A stretch of DNA of 64,000 bases, taken from SZAS-79 sp963844255 (lineage in GTDB: Bacteria > Pseudomonadota > Gammaproteobacteria > Burkholderiales > SG8-39). The first letter of the stretch is position 1, and every line of letters starts with the position of its first letter. Position numbers and translations under genes: made by a program. Of this stretch, positions 1-9,964 are shown in pieces. The stretch lies in NCBI GenBank assembly GCA_963844255.1, contig CAWJNP010000087.1:62001-126000 (forward strand), given 5' to 3'. A model generated the notes under the pieces. It was not told the origin of the DNA. It worked only from the letters and a program-made list of their open reading frames with translations, and did no database searches.

Positions 1-120
1 GATCTGCGCGATCTGCTTGAGCACCAGGGGTTCGGGATGCTCGGCGAGCAGATCGAGCAGTTTCACCATGCGCTCGATGACCTGAATCGGATTCTTGTGT
101 ACTTGTTTTGCGCGGGCCAT
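1..120 (-). CDS. IclR-family transcriptional regulator, N-terminal fragment
   Basis: Only the first 40 codons are inside the window; the gene runs off the left edge. The translation begins MARAKQVHKNPIQVIERM and continues with LLDLLAEHPEPLVLKQIA. This is the usual opening of an IclR regulator: a short basic lead, the helix that starts the winged helix-turn-helix (repeated hydrophobics around LLDLLAEH), then the LKQIA-type helix. IclR proteins are DNA-binding repressors or activators, often of nearby catabolic operons. The ligand domain is outside the window, so effector and target cannot be inferred. It is transcribed in the same direction as mnmC, whose stop codon lies about 65 bases away. 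Confidence 0.7.
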   Translation of the reverse strand, partial: MARAKQVHKNPIQVIERMVKLLDLLAEHPEPLVLKQIAQI

Positions 121-185
121 CGGAATTGCTGCATGGCATCAACCCTCGGATTGTAGCCGAGCCCTTCCCACGATGTGAAATTGCG

Positions 186-2030
186 TCAGGTCGCTTTACG
201 TTGCGCACGTCGTAAGTATCGATCTGCCGAGACGGCCGCGGCGAGTCGCGCTTCGATCGGCCAGGGCTCGCCTTCGAGCCGGCTCGCAAGCAATTCCGCC
301 ATCAGGCCGCACCAGACGATGCCGCGGGAGGCGTAAGCAAACGCGGCAAACAGGCCTGTACTTTCCGGCAACGGGCCGACCACGGGAAGCCGGTCCGGCG
401 CAACCGCGCGAAACCCCACCCTTCCCTGCAGTGACGCCGGATCGAAACCACGCTCCGCGCCCGGCAGCACGCGTGCGAGCCGGGCAAGATTTCCCGCATG
501 GCTGTCGGTGCGGGGCAGGGGGTCGTCTTCTCCAATGTCGTAGGTCGCGCCGGTCACGACGATGCCGTCAACCGCGGGCAGGGCAAATCCGCCGCGCAGC
601 AACACCGCGCCGATCGCCGGGAACCCTGCCGCCGGCAGGTGGGAGACTTGTCCACGCACGCTGCGCAGCGTGAGATGCTTGATCGGTGCCAGACGGATGG
701 CGTCACGCGCGTTTGCGAGCACGACGACGGGCGCCGTCGCGAGGGTCCTTCCGTCGCCGGCGACGGCAGCCCAGCCCCCGGCCCGCGATTCCAGTTTTTG
801 GACCTCGACTCCGAAGTGCATGCTCACCTTGGCCTTTGCGAGCAATGCGTTCGCGAGGCTCGCGGGCCGGATCCAGCCGCCCCGCGGAAACCACAACCCG
901 CCCGCCGCGACCACGGCGCCCGCTGCGCGAGTGGCCGCCTCGCGATCGAGGTAGTCGGCGTAGTCGGTCGGGTAACCCAGGGAGGCCATCGCCGAGCGCT
1001 GTGCTGCGTCCTCCGCCTCGTCGCGCGCCATCTGCAGCACCCCGCAACGAGACCACGCCACGTTCTCCAGGGCCTCCCAGTGGCGCAGCGCGTGGAGGAA
1101 GCTGGCGCGCGAGAGGCGGGCAATGAAGCTGTCGTCCCGTGTCACCAGGGGATGGAAGGCGCCCGCATGATTCCCGGACGCCTCCTGTGCCGGAGCGGCA
1201 TGCCGCTCGAGGAGCGTGACCTCCCAGTCGCGAGCTGAGAGGCGCTCGCATACTGCACTGCCCGCCAGTCCCGCGCCGATGACGATGGCTCGCCGCGCCG
1301 GTCGTGGCGAGGGGACGGTGGCATCCCGGTCCGTCCACCGCGCGCACAACATTTCGCGCTTGCGGGCAAATCCGGGCCGCTTTTCCACGCTGAAGCCGGC
1401 AAGGGCCAGCGCATCCCGGACCGGCGACGCGGCCGTATAGGTCGCGAGGGTGGCGCCGGGAGATGCAAGCCGGGACAGCGACTTCAGTATGGGCAGGGAC
1501 CACATTGCGGGATTCTTCGCCGGTGCGAAACCATCGAGATAAAACGCATCCGCGCAGAGGTGCAGCTCGCGCACCAGGTCGGCGATATCGCCGAAGCAGA
1601 GCGTCAGCACGACGCGCCCGGCGTCGAATTCCAGCCGGTGCATGCCGGGGACGAGAATCGGCCAACTCGCGCGCAGTTCAGCCGCCTGGGCGGCAAGTCC
1701 GGCCAGCGGGGCGTGCAGCGTATTCAGATCTGCGACGGCGAAAGGGTGCTTTTCGATCGAAACGTAGTGCAACTTTGCGCAACGCCCGGGGTCTTCCTGC
1801 CATGCGGCACGGGTGGCCAGGAAATTCAGGCCCAGGCCGAAACCGGTTTCGAGGATCGTGAAGCACTCTCGGCCGCCCCAGCGCGCCGGCAGGTCGTTTC
1901 CGCCGAGAAACACATGGCGCGCCTGCGCGGTGCCGCCTGCGTTCGAGTGGTAAACGTCGTCGAACGCCAGGGAGTACGGCGTGCCGTCTGCCGAGAATGC
2001 GAGTGCTGCGGGTACGAGGGGAGCGGACAT
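186..2030 (-). CDS. mnmC: Bifunctional tRNA mnm5s2U34 biosynthesis protein MnmC
   Basis: Cytoplasmic fused enzyme of the tRNA wobble-uridine pathway. The FAD domain removes the carboxymethyl group from cmnm5U34 and the SAM domain methylates the resulting amine to mnm5U34. The 614-residue product starts MSAPLVPAALAFSADG. The frame stays open upstream, but that part would overlap the next gene and has no family sequence. Residues 1-235 are the methyltransferase: SAM motif ETGFGLGLNF at 61-70 and DGFAPAKNP at 166-174. Residues 245-614 are a DAO-type FAD domain with GAGLAG at 252-257. Length is close to the usual 620-680. MnmA, which thiolates the same base, is encoded at 44.4 kb in this window. 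Confidence 0.93.
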   Translation of the reverse strand: MSAPLVPAALAFSADGTPYSLAFDDVYHSNAGGTAQARHVFLGGNDLPARWGGRECFTILETGFGLGLNFLATRAAWQEDPGRCAKLHYVSIEKHPFAVADLNTLHAPLAGLAAQAAELRASWPILVPGMHRLEFDAGRVVLTLCFGDIADLVRELHLCADAFYLDGFAPAKNPAMWSLPILKSLSRLASPGATLATYTAASPVRDALALAGFSVEKRPGFARKREMLCARWTDRDATVPSPRPARRAIVIGAGLAGSAVCERLSARDWEVTLLERHAAPAQEASGNHAGAFHPLVTRDDSFIARLSRASFLHALRHWEALENVAWSRCGVLQMARDEAEDAAQRSAMASLGYPTDYADYLDREAATRAAGAVVAAGGLWFPRGGWIRPASLANALLAKAKVSMHFGVEVQKLESRAGGWAAVAGDGRTLATAPVVVLANARDAIRLAPIKHLTLRSVRGQVSHLPAAGFPAIGAVLLRGGFALPAVDGIVVTGATYDIGEDDPLPRTDSHAGNLARLARVLPGAERGFDPASLQGRVGFRAVAPDRLPVVGPLPESTGLFAAFAYASRGIVWCGLMAELLASRLEGEPWPIEARLAAAVSADRYLRRAQRKAT

Positions 2031-2131
2031 GCCCGGCGAAGTATACGATGTGGTTTCGGTGCCCTTGCGCCTTTGGGATGAGGGCACCCGAACGGCGGAG
2101 CTTCCGCTGAGAAGTCTCTGAACAGGCCGAC

Positions 2132-2602
2132 ATGCGAAGAGGAATGGTACTGCTGGTTTTTGCGCTCGCTGCACCGGTGGCAAGCGCGCAGATTTACCGC
2201 TCGGTGTTGCCCGACGGCAGCATTGTGTACAGCGACAAGCCCACGCCGGGCGCGCGTGACGCGCGCGAACTGGAGTTGCCACCGCCAAACGTGGCGCTGC
2301 CCGAGCCGGTTGCGCCGCCGGCCACGCCCGCTGCGGTAGGAACCACTGGCGCAACACCGGCAGCAAGCCTGGATGCGGCGCAGAATGAGGTCGTCAAGGC
2401 CGGCGAAGCGCTGGACGCGGCGCGCGCGGCGCTTGAAGCCGGGCGCGAGCCGCAGGCCGGCGAAACCGTGGGCACGGCCATCCCCGGGCGAACACGAAGA
2501 TCCGACGCCTACGAGCAGCGCATCCAGTCGCTGGAAAATGCCGCGACCCGCGCGCAGAAACGATTGGACGAGGCGCTGGCGCGACGTAACGCGCTGCGCT
2601 AG
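2132..2602 (+). CDS. DUF4124 domain-containing exported protein
   Basis: A 156-residue protein with a cleavable signal peptide (basic start MRRG, hydrophobic core, cleavage near VASA-QIYR at about residue 19). The mature start, QIYRSVLPDGSIVYSDKP, is the hallmark of DUF4124 (residues 20-60). A Pro/Ala-rich linker follows, then an alpha-helical, probably coiled-coil region (about 85-156) rich in Ala, Glu and Arg. DUF4124 proteins are common in beta- and gammaproteobacterial periplasms and have no settled function. The gene is divergent from mnmC with about 100 bases between the two starts, so it probably has its own promoter. Confidence 0.8.
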   Translation: MRRGMVLLVFALAAPVASAQIYRSVLPDGSIVYSDKPTPGARDARELELPPPNVALPEPVAPPATPAAVGTTGATPAASLDAAQNEVVKAGEALDAARAALEAGREPQAGETVGTAIPGRTRRSDAYEQRIQSLENAATRAQKRLDEALARRNALR

Positions 2603-2673
2603 GTCGCCGGCAGGACGCGCGGCCCGGAAACGCGCTAAATTCGAACATTGACCGCAACAATGAAGAGGTTTCA

Positions 2674-4188
<1,515 letters not shown>

Positions 4189-4190
4189 AA

Positions 4191-4345
4191 AAACCCGGGT
4201 CAGAGTCGACTTTTCCTGCTCGGCAGTGGCGCCAGCCATTGCTGCCACTTTTCGGATAAACCCCAGCATTGGCGCGGGTCTCAGGGTGGATTGCTGCCAT
4301 CCACCTGTTGCATGTCCGGAGAAAAGTCGACTCTGACCCCGGTTT
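4191..4345. repeat. MITE-like element with 25-bp terminal inverted repeats (copy A)
   Basis: The ends 4191-4215 and 4321-4345 are inverted repeats of each other with one mismatch in 25 and share GGGTCAGAGTCGACTTTTC. The core between them (rc of about 4225-4299) is related to the block at 11041-11115: 75 bases align without gaps at about 73% identity, in opposite orientation. The core has two GGCAGCAAT words. No coding sequence is carried. The right end overlaps the stop codon of the RraA-like gene. This looks like a non-autonomous mobile or REP-like element. Confidence 0.7.
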
Positions 4346-5081
4346 ATTTGGTCGGGGGTCTTCTTGCATTGGCGAGGTCTGTGACGGAGGCGCCCGCATT
4401 GATCTGCGCCATGCGTTCTTCCTCGTAACGCACGAGTGTCTTCACCACGTCCAGCACTTCCGCCGCGCGCGCATAAGGCACGAAGCACACGCCCACTTCA
4501 TCAGCGACGACGAGATCGCCCGGGCGCACCGTGATGCCGCAGATTTCGACCGGCACATTGATCGCGGTGGTTTCGATGCGCCACTTGCCGGTGACCGGGC
4601 TCGCGCCGCGAGACCAGACCGGGTAGCCGATCGCGCGCTGGTGGTCGATGTCGCGCACCGCACCGTCGACGATCGCGCCGAGTTCTCCCTGGCGTTTGCC
4701 GATCGAAGCCGAGAGTGCCCCCATGCTTGAGATGCCCTCGACGCCCTGGATCACGAGCACGTCGCCGGCTTCGGCGAGGTTGTGCGCCTCGATCTCGCCG
4801 AGGCGCGAGACTTTTCCGGCGACAGCTTCCGCCACCGGGATATCGAGCCGGCGATTGAGCGCGGTCAGCGCCTGTCCCGCGATGCGCGCTTTCGGATCGG
4901 CGGGCCGCAGTAACGCCGCCGGCACGCCGCAGGCGATGCCCAGTTCGTCGCAGGCATCGGACACCAATCCCGAAAGGTCGCCAAGTGCGCGGTAGGCGGC
5001 GAGCAAGTCCGCGGGCAGGCGCGGCAGCGCAAGCAGGCCGATGCGTTCGCGCGGAATCTTTCCGGTGAGTTGCTTTTCCAC
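4344..5081 (-). CDS. RraA-family protein (HMG/CHA aldolase-like)
   Basis: A 245-residue member of the RraA / 4-hydroxy-4-methyl-2-oxoglutarate aldolase fold. The core is recognisable from GAIVDGAVRD (the R-D pair that binds substrate and metal in the aldolases) and GDLVVADEVGVCFVP near the C-terminus. Such proteins cleave branched 2-keto acids or act as decarboxylases; those in sugar-acid clusters are usually enzymes rather than RNase E inhibitors. The GTG start (VEKQLTGKIP) is two bases after the stop of the upstream SMP-30 gene, implying one transcript. The stop codon lies in the terminal repeat of the 4191-4345 element. Substrate unknown. Confidence 0.82.
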   Translation of the reverse strand: MEKQLTGKIPRERIGLLALPRLPADLLAAYRALGDLSGLVSDACDELGIACGVPAALLRPADPKARIAGQALTALNRRLDIPVAEAVAGKVSRLGEIEAHNLAEAGDVLVIQGVEGISSMGALSASIGKRQGELGAIVDGAVRDIDHQRAIGYPVWSRGASPVTGKWRIETTAINVPVEICGITVRPGDLVVADEVGVCFVPYARAAEVLDVVKTLVRYEEERMAQINAGASVTDLANARRPPTK

Positions 5082-5083
5082 GC

Positions 5084-5962
5084 TCAGCCGGCGAAGCGTG
5101 CTTCGGCAAGGCCCTTCACGCCGGGGCGCACCGCAAATACGCTTCCGGCGAGCGGCTGCTTTGCGAGGTCCTCGGGTGTCAGGCGCTGCGTGGCCGAGGT
5201 GATGAACAGCGTATCGAGACCGGCGCCGCCGAAGCAGCAGCAGGTCGGGTTGGCCACCGGCATCTCGATCACCCGGTCGATCTTTCCCGACGGCGTGTAG
5301 CGCACGATCCGCCAGCCGCCGTATTCGGCATTCCAGAGGCCACCCTCGGCGTCGATGCAGGAGCCGTCGGGGCGTCCGCCGCCTGCGGCAAAGACGCGCT
5401 CGTTGGAGATGTCCCCGCTCGCAAGATCGAAATCGAAGGCCCAGATCGTGGTGCGGTGCGTATCGGCGAAATACATGGTCCGGTTGTCCGGGCTCCAGGT
5501 GATGCTGTTGGGCACGACGATGCCATCGCGCATGTGGGTGCACTCGAGATTCGCCGAGAGGCGATACAACGAACCCGTTGGTTCGCGGCGCACATCGCTC
5601 ATGGTGCCGGCCCAGAATCGTCCGGCCCGGTCGCAACGGCCGTCGTTGAATCGGTTCCCGGGCAGATGCGCTTCGGGCTGTGCCGCGACGCGCAGTTCGC
5701 CCGTGACAGGGTCGAGGAAATGGATGCCCGACTGCAGCGCGGCGAGCATGCCGCCCTGCTCGCGGAACGCCACGCTTCCGACGGTCGAAGGCAATGAGAT
5801 TGCGCGGGTCTGCCCGCTCGACGGATCCCAGCGTTTGAGTGAGGGCCCGCGGCTGTCCACCCACCAGAGCATCTTTTCGCGTTCGCACCACAAGGGACAT
5901 TCCCCAAGGCGATCTTCACTCTTCACCACGCACTCGACTTTGGACGCGACCTGAATTGCCAT
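5084..5962 (-). CDS. SMP-30/gluconolactonase/LRE-family protein
   Basis: A 292-residue six-bladed beta-propeller of the SMP-30 family: metal-dependent, usually a sugar-lactone hydrolase. Diagnostic motifs are RLGECPLW near residue 20, PGNRFNDGRCDRAGRFWAG mid-protein (the N-D metal site and WAG) and PNSITWSPDNRTMYFADT. The start MAIQVASK is preceded by GGAGG at suitable distance; the reading frame is open further upstream without family sequence. The next gene in the operon is the RraA-like aldolase. The divergent neighbour is a 2-hydroxyacid dehydrogenase, so a sugar-acid or uronate-type route is likely (inference). Confidence 0.88.
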   Translation of the reverse strand: MAIQVASKVECVVKSEDRLGECPLWCEREKMLWWVDSRGPSLKRWDPSSGQTRAISLPSTVGSVAFREQGGMLAALQSGIHFLDPVTGELRVAAQPEAHLPGNRFNDGRCDRAGRFWAGTMSDVRREPTGSLYRLSANLECTHMRDGIVVPNSITWSPDNRTMYFADTHRTTIWAFDFDLASGDISNERVFAAGGGRPDGSCIDAEGGLWNAEYGGWRIVRYTPSGKIDRVIEMPVANPTCCCFGGAGLDTLFITSATQRLTPEDLAKQPLAGSVFAVRPGVKGLAEARFAG

Positions 5963-5998
5963 TGCCCGATTCCCTCCGAGCGGGCACGATAGCATGCT

Positions 5999-6970
5999 AT
6001 GAAAGTGATCTTCCACGGCACTTTGATTCATCACCTCGGCGATCTGTTCCTCGCGAAAGTGAAGACGGAGTGGACCGTCGAGCGCTTTTTCGAGCAGGAT
6101 CCAAAGTCGGACTTCGCGCGCGCGCTGGCCGATGCCGATGCACTGATCAGCCTGGCCTGGAACGCGGGATTCCCGCCCGCGCCGAAACTGCGCCTGCTCC
6201 ATCTGCCCGGGACCGGCTACGAGGGCATCGATTTCGCTTCGGTGCCCGCCGGGGCCGCGGTATGCAACGCCTACGGGCACGCTGAAGGCATGGCCGAGTA
6301 CACGTTGCTCGGCATGCTGGTCTGGTGCCACCGCTTCGTCGAAGCCGACCGCACGTTCCGTACGGGGAGCTGGGAATACAGCGGCCGCATGAACGGGCCC
6401 GTAAACGAGGAGCTCTACGGAAAGACGCTCGGCATCGTCGGCTTCGGCTCGATCGGCCGCGCCGTTGCGGATCGCGCGAAGGCGTTCGGCATGAAGGTGG
6501 TCGCGATCAACCGCACCGAGCGCACGCCACCGGCCTCGGTCGATGCCTGGGTCGGGTTCGACCGCCTCGACGAAGCCCTGCGCACGCTCGACTACATCGT
6601 CGTGGCTGCCGCACTCGGCCCGGAAACCCAGGGCCTGATCGGCCCCGCACAGTTCGCGTGCATGAAGCCTTCCGCCGTTCTGATCAACGTCGGGCGTGGC
6701 GCCATCGTCGATGAGGACGCACTGTTCGACGCGCTGAAGACCAGGCGCATCCGCGGGGCGACGATCGACGCGTGGTACGGCAGCTATCCATCGAAAGACA
6801 ATCCACGGGTATCGCCCTCGAAACATCCTTTCCACGAACTCGACAACCTGTACATGACGCCGCACACCTCGGCCTGGACCACGGGGATGATCGACCGGCG
6901 CTGGACCGGGATCGCGGAGAACTTCGACCGGTTCGCGCGCGGTGAGCCGCTCAGGAACCGGCTCAATTGA
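5999..6970 (+). CDS. D-isomer-specific 2-hydroxyacid dehydrogenase family protein
   Basis: A 323-residue NAD(P)-dependent dehydrogenase with the domain-swapped Rossmann fold. The cofactor motif is GIVGFGSIGRA (about 145-155) and the catalytic Arg is in NVGRGAIVDEDAL. The C-terminal His is in MTPHTSAWT. The Glu normally found in the D-x-F-x-x-E-P segment is not obvious: the equivalent stretch reads DAWYGSYPSKDNP. Catalysis may therefore differ from canonical lactate or glycerate dehydrogenases. It is divergent from the SMP-30 operon, with only 36 bases between the starts, and overlaps the following gene by four bases. Confidence 0.87.
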   Translation: MKVIFHGTLIHHLGDLFLAKVKTEWTVERFFEQDPKSDFARALADADALISLAWNAGFPPAPKLRLLHLPGTGYEGIDFASVPAGAAVCNAYGHAEGMAEYTLLGMLVWCHRFVEADRTFRTGSWEYSGRMNGPVNEELYGKTLGIVGFGSIGRAVADRAKAFGMKVVAINRTERTPPASVDAWVGFDRLDEALRTLDYIVVAAALGPETQGLIGPAQFACMKPSAVLINVGRGAIVDEDALFDALKTRRIRGATIDAWYGSYPSKDNPRVSPSKHPFHELDNLYMTPHTSAWTTGMIDRRWTGIAENFDRFARGEPLRNRLN

Positions 6971-8065
6971 AGATCGCCGCCTGGTCCCTGCACTTCTACG
7001 AACTGCCCTACCTGCGTGAGGTCGTCTGGGCGAATGCGGTCGAAAGCGCGGGTCTGTATGCGCTGCTGCGCCTCACCGACAGCGACGGAATCGAAGGCGT
7101 CGCGGAAGGTACGATCAAGGCCACCTGGACCGGCGTCTCGCCGCGCTCGCTTGCCGCCGCGTTCGAAGACTTCCTGATGCCGAAGGTGCTCGGGGCCGAA
7201 TGCGAAGGGGCCGCCGGTGTCATGCAGCGGCTCGCAGGTGTGCCTGAGAACCGGCTTGCGAAGGCCATGATCGACAACGCCTGCTGGCAGATCGAAGCCT
7301 GCCGGGCGGGCCGGCCGCTCTGGCAACTCTGGGGCGGCGCGCCCTCGGTGGAACTCACCTGGGCGATCACCCGCCAGCCGCCTGCGGTGATGGCCGCAGA
7401 AGCCGCCGAGGTCTGCACACGGTACGGATTTCGCACGCTCAAGGTCAAGGGCGGCCAGGGACTGGACACGGACCTTGCCGCGATGCGCGAGATCCGTGAC
7501 GCCATCGGCGATGCGGTGACGTTGTACGTCGATGCCAACAGTGCCTACAAGCGCAGCGAAGGCCTGTCGTATTCGCTGGCGATGCGCGATGCGGGCGCAA
7601 CCGTGTCCGAAGATCCCTGCCCGCTCAAACCCGATGCGGAATTTTCGGCACTGCAATCGGCGGCAGGGATTCCGATCCTGATCGACCGCACCTGCACTTC
7701 CGCGCTCGATGCCGCGCACTACCTCGAAAAGGGTGCGATGGCGCTGTCGACCAAGACCGGACGCATCGGCTTTACCGAGGCGCGTGAGATTTCCACGCTG
7801 GCCGCGGCACACGGCGCGCGGGTTGCGCTCGGCCTGTACGCCGAAAGCGCGCTCGGGACGCTCATCAGCCTGCAGTACGGGGCGGCGATCCCGGTGCAAC
7901 TGCGACTGGTCGCTGCGGAACAGACGTTCTTCCTCGGCATGCGCGAGCAGGTGGTCACCGAGATGCCGCCGGTTGTGAACGGCTGCATCGACACTTCCCG
8001 CGCAGGCCGACACCGCCGCGCTCGTCGACTGGGCGCGGGTGAAGCGCTTCGCGCTCGCGAGCTAG
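6967..8065 (+). CDS. Enolase-superfamily (mandelate racemase/muconate lactonizing-like) enzyme, frameshifted
   Basis: Starts with TTG overlapping the previous stop (TTGA). The roughly 365-residue product has the enolase-superfamily set: KVKGG (acid/base Lys), YVDANSAYK (metal Asp), SEDPCP (metal Glu), LIDRT, and a C-terminal GLYAES segment. These enzymes abstract a proton alpha to a carboxylate, giving epimerisation, cycloisomerisation or dehydration. Near 7990-7994 the frame breaks. As read, the ORF runs to 8157, 90 bases into the convergent dioxygenase gene. Removing one base restores LPAQADTAALVDWARVK and a TAG at 8063-8065, one base short of the neighbour's end. One extra base is therefore likely. 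Substrate unknown. Confidence 0.8.
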
Positions 8066-8066
8066 C

Positions 8067-8957
8067 TCAGGCCGCCTGCGCGAGCACCGAGTCGCGCAGC
8101 GAATCCATGTCGTTGGTCGTGGTGCGGCGCAGTTCGCGCCGGGCGCCGAGGTCGTAGCGCCGGCCGCGATGCACGGTGGCGCGGTTGTCCCAGATCACGA
8201 AGTCGCCGAGCCGCCATTCGTGCCGGTAGACGAACTCGCGCTGCGTCGCGTGCTCGAGCAGCTCGAGCAGAAGCATGCGTCCTTCCGCCAGGGTCTTTTC
8301 GACGATATGGGTCGCGTGCACGCCGACCCAGAGCACCTTGCGCTTCGAACCGGGGTGCGTGCGCACCAGCGGCCACTGCACCGGCGGCATTTTCGCAAGC
8401 TCCGCCGCCGTCGGCTGGTCGCCCAGCCACATGCGCGAATGCAGCGCCGCGTGCACGCTGTGGAGGCCTTCAATCTCCGCCTTGAGGTCCGCGGGCAGGG
8501 CGTCCCAGGCCGCGCGCAGGTCGGCATATTCGGTTTGTCCGCCCTTCGCCGGCACCACCACGGCTGAGAGCATCGAGTACTTTCCCGCCGGCTGCTGGAA
8601 CGAACTGTCGCTGTGCCAGAGCTGGTTGGCAAAATTCGAAAGAGTCTTGCGATCGGTCGCGGCATGCAGGCTGCCGTCGGGCTTCACATTGGAGATGTCG
8701 ATCATCTCCCGGTACCTGAAACGGTCCGGTGCGTTGGGGTTCAACTTTTTCAGCCCGGCGTCGAGCGTGCCGAAGCGGCTGGCGAACGCGATCTGCTGGT
8801 CCTGGTCCAGCGGCTGACCGCGAAAGACGAGCACGGCGTACCGATCCATGGCATCGTCGATTGCACGCACGGTGTCGGCGTCGATGGGTTTGCCGATGTC
8901 GATGCCGCTCGCTTCGGCGACGAACAGCGGGTGCAGGGGGGAGAGCTGCAGGCTCAT
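8067..8957 (-). CDS. TauD/TfdA-family Fe(II)/2-oxoglutarate dioxygenase
   Basis: A 296-residue non-haem iron dioxygenase that couples 2-oxoglutarate decarboxylation to substrate hydroxylation. The facial triad is visible as LWHSDSSF (His and Asp) and TVHRGRRYD (distal His, with the Arg that holds 2-oxoglutarate further on). Overall it resembles the TfdA branch (2,4-D dioxygenase-like) more than taurine dioxygenase, but the substrate cannot be read from sequence. The start MSLQLSPLHPL is chosen because family similarity begins there, although the frame is open to 9290. It is convergent with the enolase-superfamily gene and divergent from the aldolase operon. Confidence 0.88.
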   Translation of the reverse strand: MSLQLSPLHPLFVAEASGIDIGKPIDADTVRAIDDAMDRYAVLVFRGQPLDQDQQIAFASRFGTLDAGLKKLNPNAPDRFRYREMIDISNVKPDGSLHAATDRKTLSNFANQLWHSDSSFQQPAGKYSMLSAVVVPAKGGQTEYADLRAAWDALPADLKAEIEGLHSVHAALHSRMWLGDQPTAAELAKMPPVQWPLVRTHPGSKRKVLWVGVHATHIVEKTLAEGRMLLLELLEHATQREFVYRHEWRLGDFVIWDNRATVHRGRRYDLGARRELRRTTTNDMDSLRDSVLAQAA

Positions 8958-9162
8958 GGCGGGTGGCTCCGTTTCTGTGGCCGGTGCGCAAGTATGGAAC
9001 GCCGTCCGGGAAATGTCGCGCGCGGGTTCGAAATCACTGCCGCACCGGCGTTTTTCCCGGCCTGCTAATATCAGTGGCCAGATCGTCCTGATCGACATCG
9101 CCCGGTTCCGGGCATGCCGCCGCAGGCGCCAACCTTCCGTGTCTTCTTCAACCAAGGAAAGC

Positions 9163-9942
9163 ATGATGAACAAGCTCAAAGCGCGTCTGAAATCGGGCAA
9201 GGCCTGCGTAAATGCATGGCTCGCGATACCCTCCGGGTTCTCCGCCGAAGTCATGGCGCAGTGCGGCTGGGACAGCGTGACCGTCGACATCCAGCACGGG
9301 GTGCAGGACTATCAGTCGATGGTGCAGTGCTTTCAGGCGATGGACAAATATCCCATCACGCCGCTGGTGCGCGTGCCATGGAACGAGCCCGGCATCATCG
9401 GCAAGGTGCTGGACGGCGGCGCCTGGGGCGTGATCTGCCCGATGGTGAACACGGCGGCCGAATCGAAGGCGCTGGTCAGCTACTGCCTTTATCCGCCCAA
9501 GGGGAAACGCAGCAACGGCCCGATCCGCGCCGCTGCTTACGGGGAGGCCAGTCCCTACCAGTCGACCGCCAACGACGAAGTGCTGGTGATCCCGATGATC
9601 GAAACCCAGGAGGCGATCGACAACATCGACGCCATTCTGGACGTGCCCGGCATCAGCGGCATCTATATCGGTCCGAGCGACCTCGGTCTGTCACTTGGGC
9701 TCAAGCCCATGTTGGACCGCGAAGAGCCGCAGATCCTGAAGATCTACGAAAAACTTGTCGCGGCCACCACCAAGCGCGGCCAGTTCGCCGGCATCCACAA
9801 CGCCACCGGCGCTTATTCGGCACGCATGATCGCCATGGGGTTCCGGCTGGTGACGATCATGAACGACAGCGGGCTGATGGCGAAGGCCGCGCGTGCGGAG
9901 ATCGCAATCACCCGCAAAGAGGCGGGTGCGGTAGCGAACTGA
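9163..9942 (+). CDS. HpcH/HpaI-family class II aldolase
   Basis: A 259-residue (beta/alpha)8 aldolase that cleaves or forms 2-keto-3-hydroxy acids, releasing pyruvate, with a divalent metal. Seen motifs: the SVTVDIQHG strand near residue 40 (catalytic His), PLVRVPWNEPG (substrate Arg), GGAWGVICPMV, and IPMIETQEAIDNID followed by GIYIGPSDLGLSLG (metal Glu and Asp). The start ATGATG at 9163 follows AAGGAAAG. The open frame continues upstream without family sequence. It is probably co-transcribed with the dehydrogenase 22 bases downstream, which might act on the same or the next keto acid. Confidence 0.9.
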   Translation: MMNKLKARLKSGKACVNAWLAIPSGFSAEVMAQCGWDSVTVDIQHGVQDYQSMVQCFQAMDKYPITPLVRVPWNEPGIIGKVLDGGAWGVICPMVNTAAESKALVSYCLYPPKGKRSNGPIRAAAYGEASPYQSTANDEVLVIPMIETQEAIDNIDAILDVPGISGIYIGPSDLGLSLGLKPMLDREEPQILKIYEKLVAATTKRGQFAGIHNATGAYSARMIAMGFRLVTIMNDSGLMAKAARAEIAITRKEAGAVAN

Positions 9943-9964
9943 TTCAGCGACGGGGGAGAAGAAC

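Noticed and set aside
4191..4345. Complete insertion sequence
   Set aside because: Only 155 bases with no transposase; at most a non-autonomous element.
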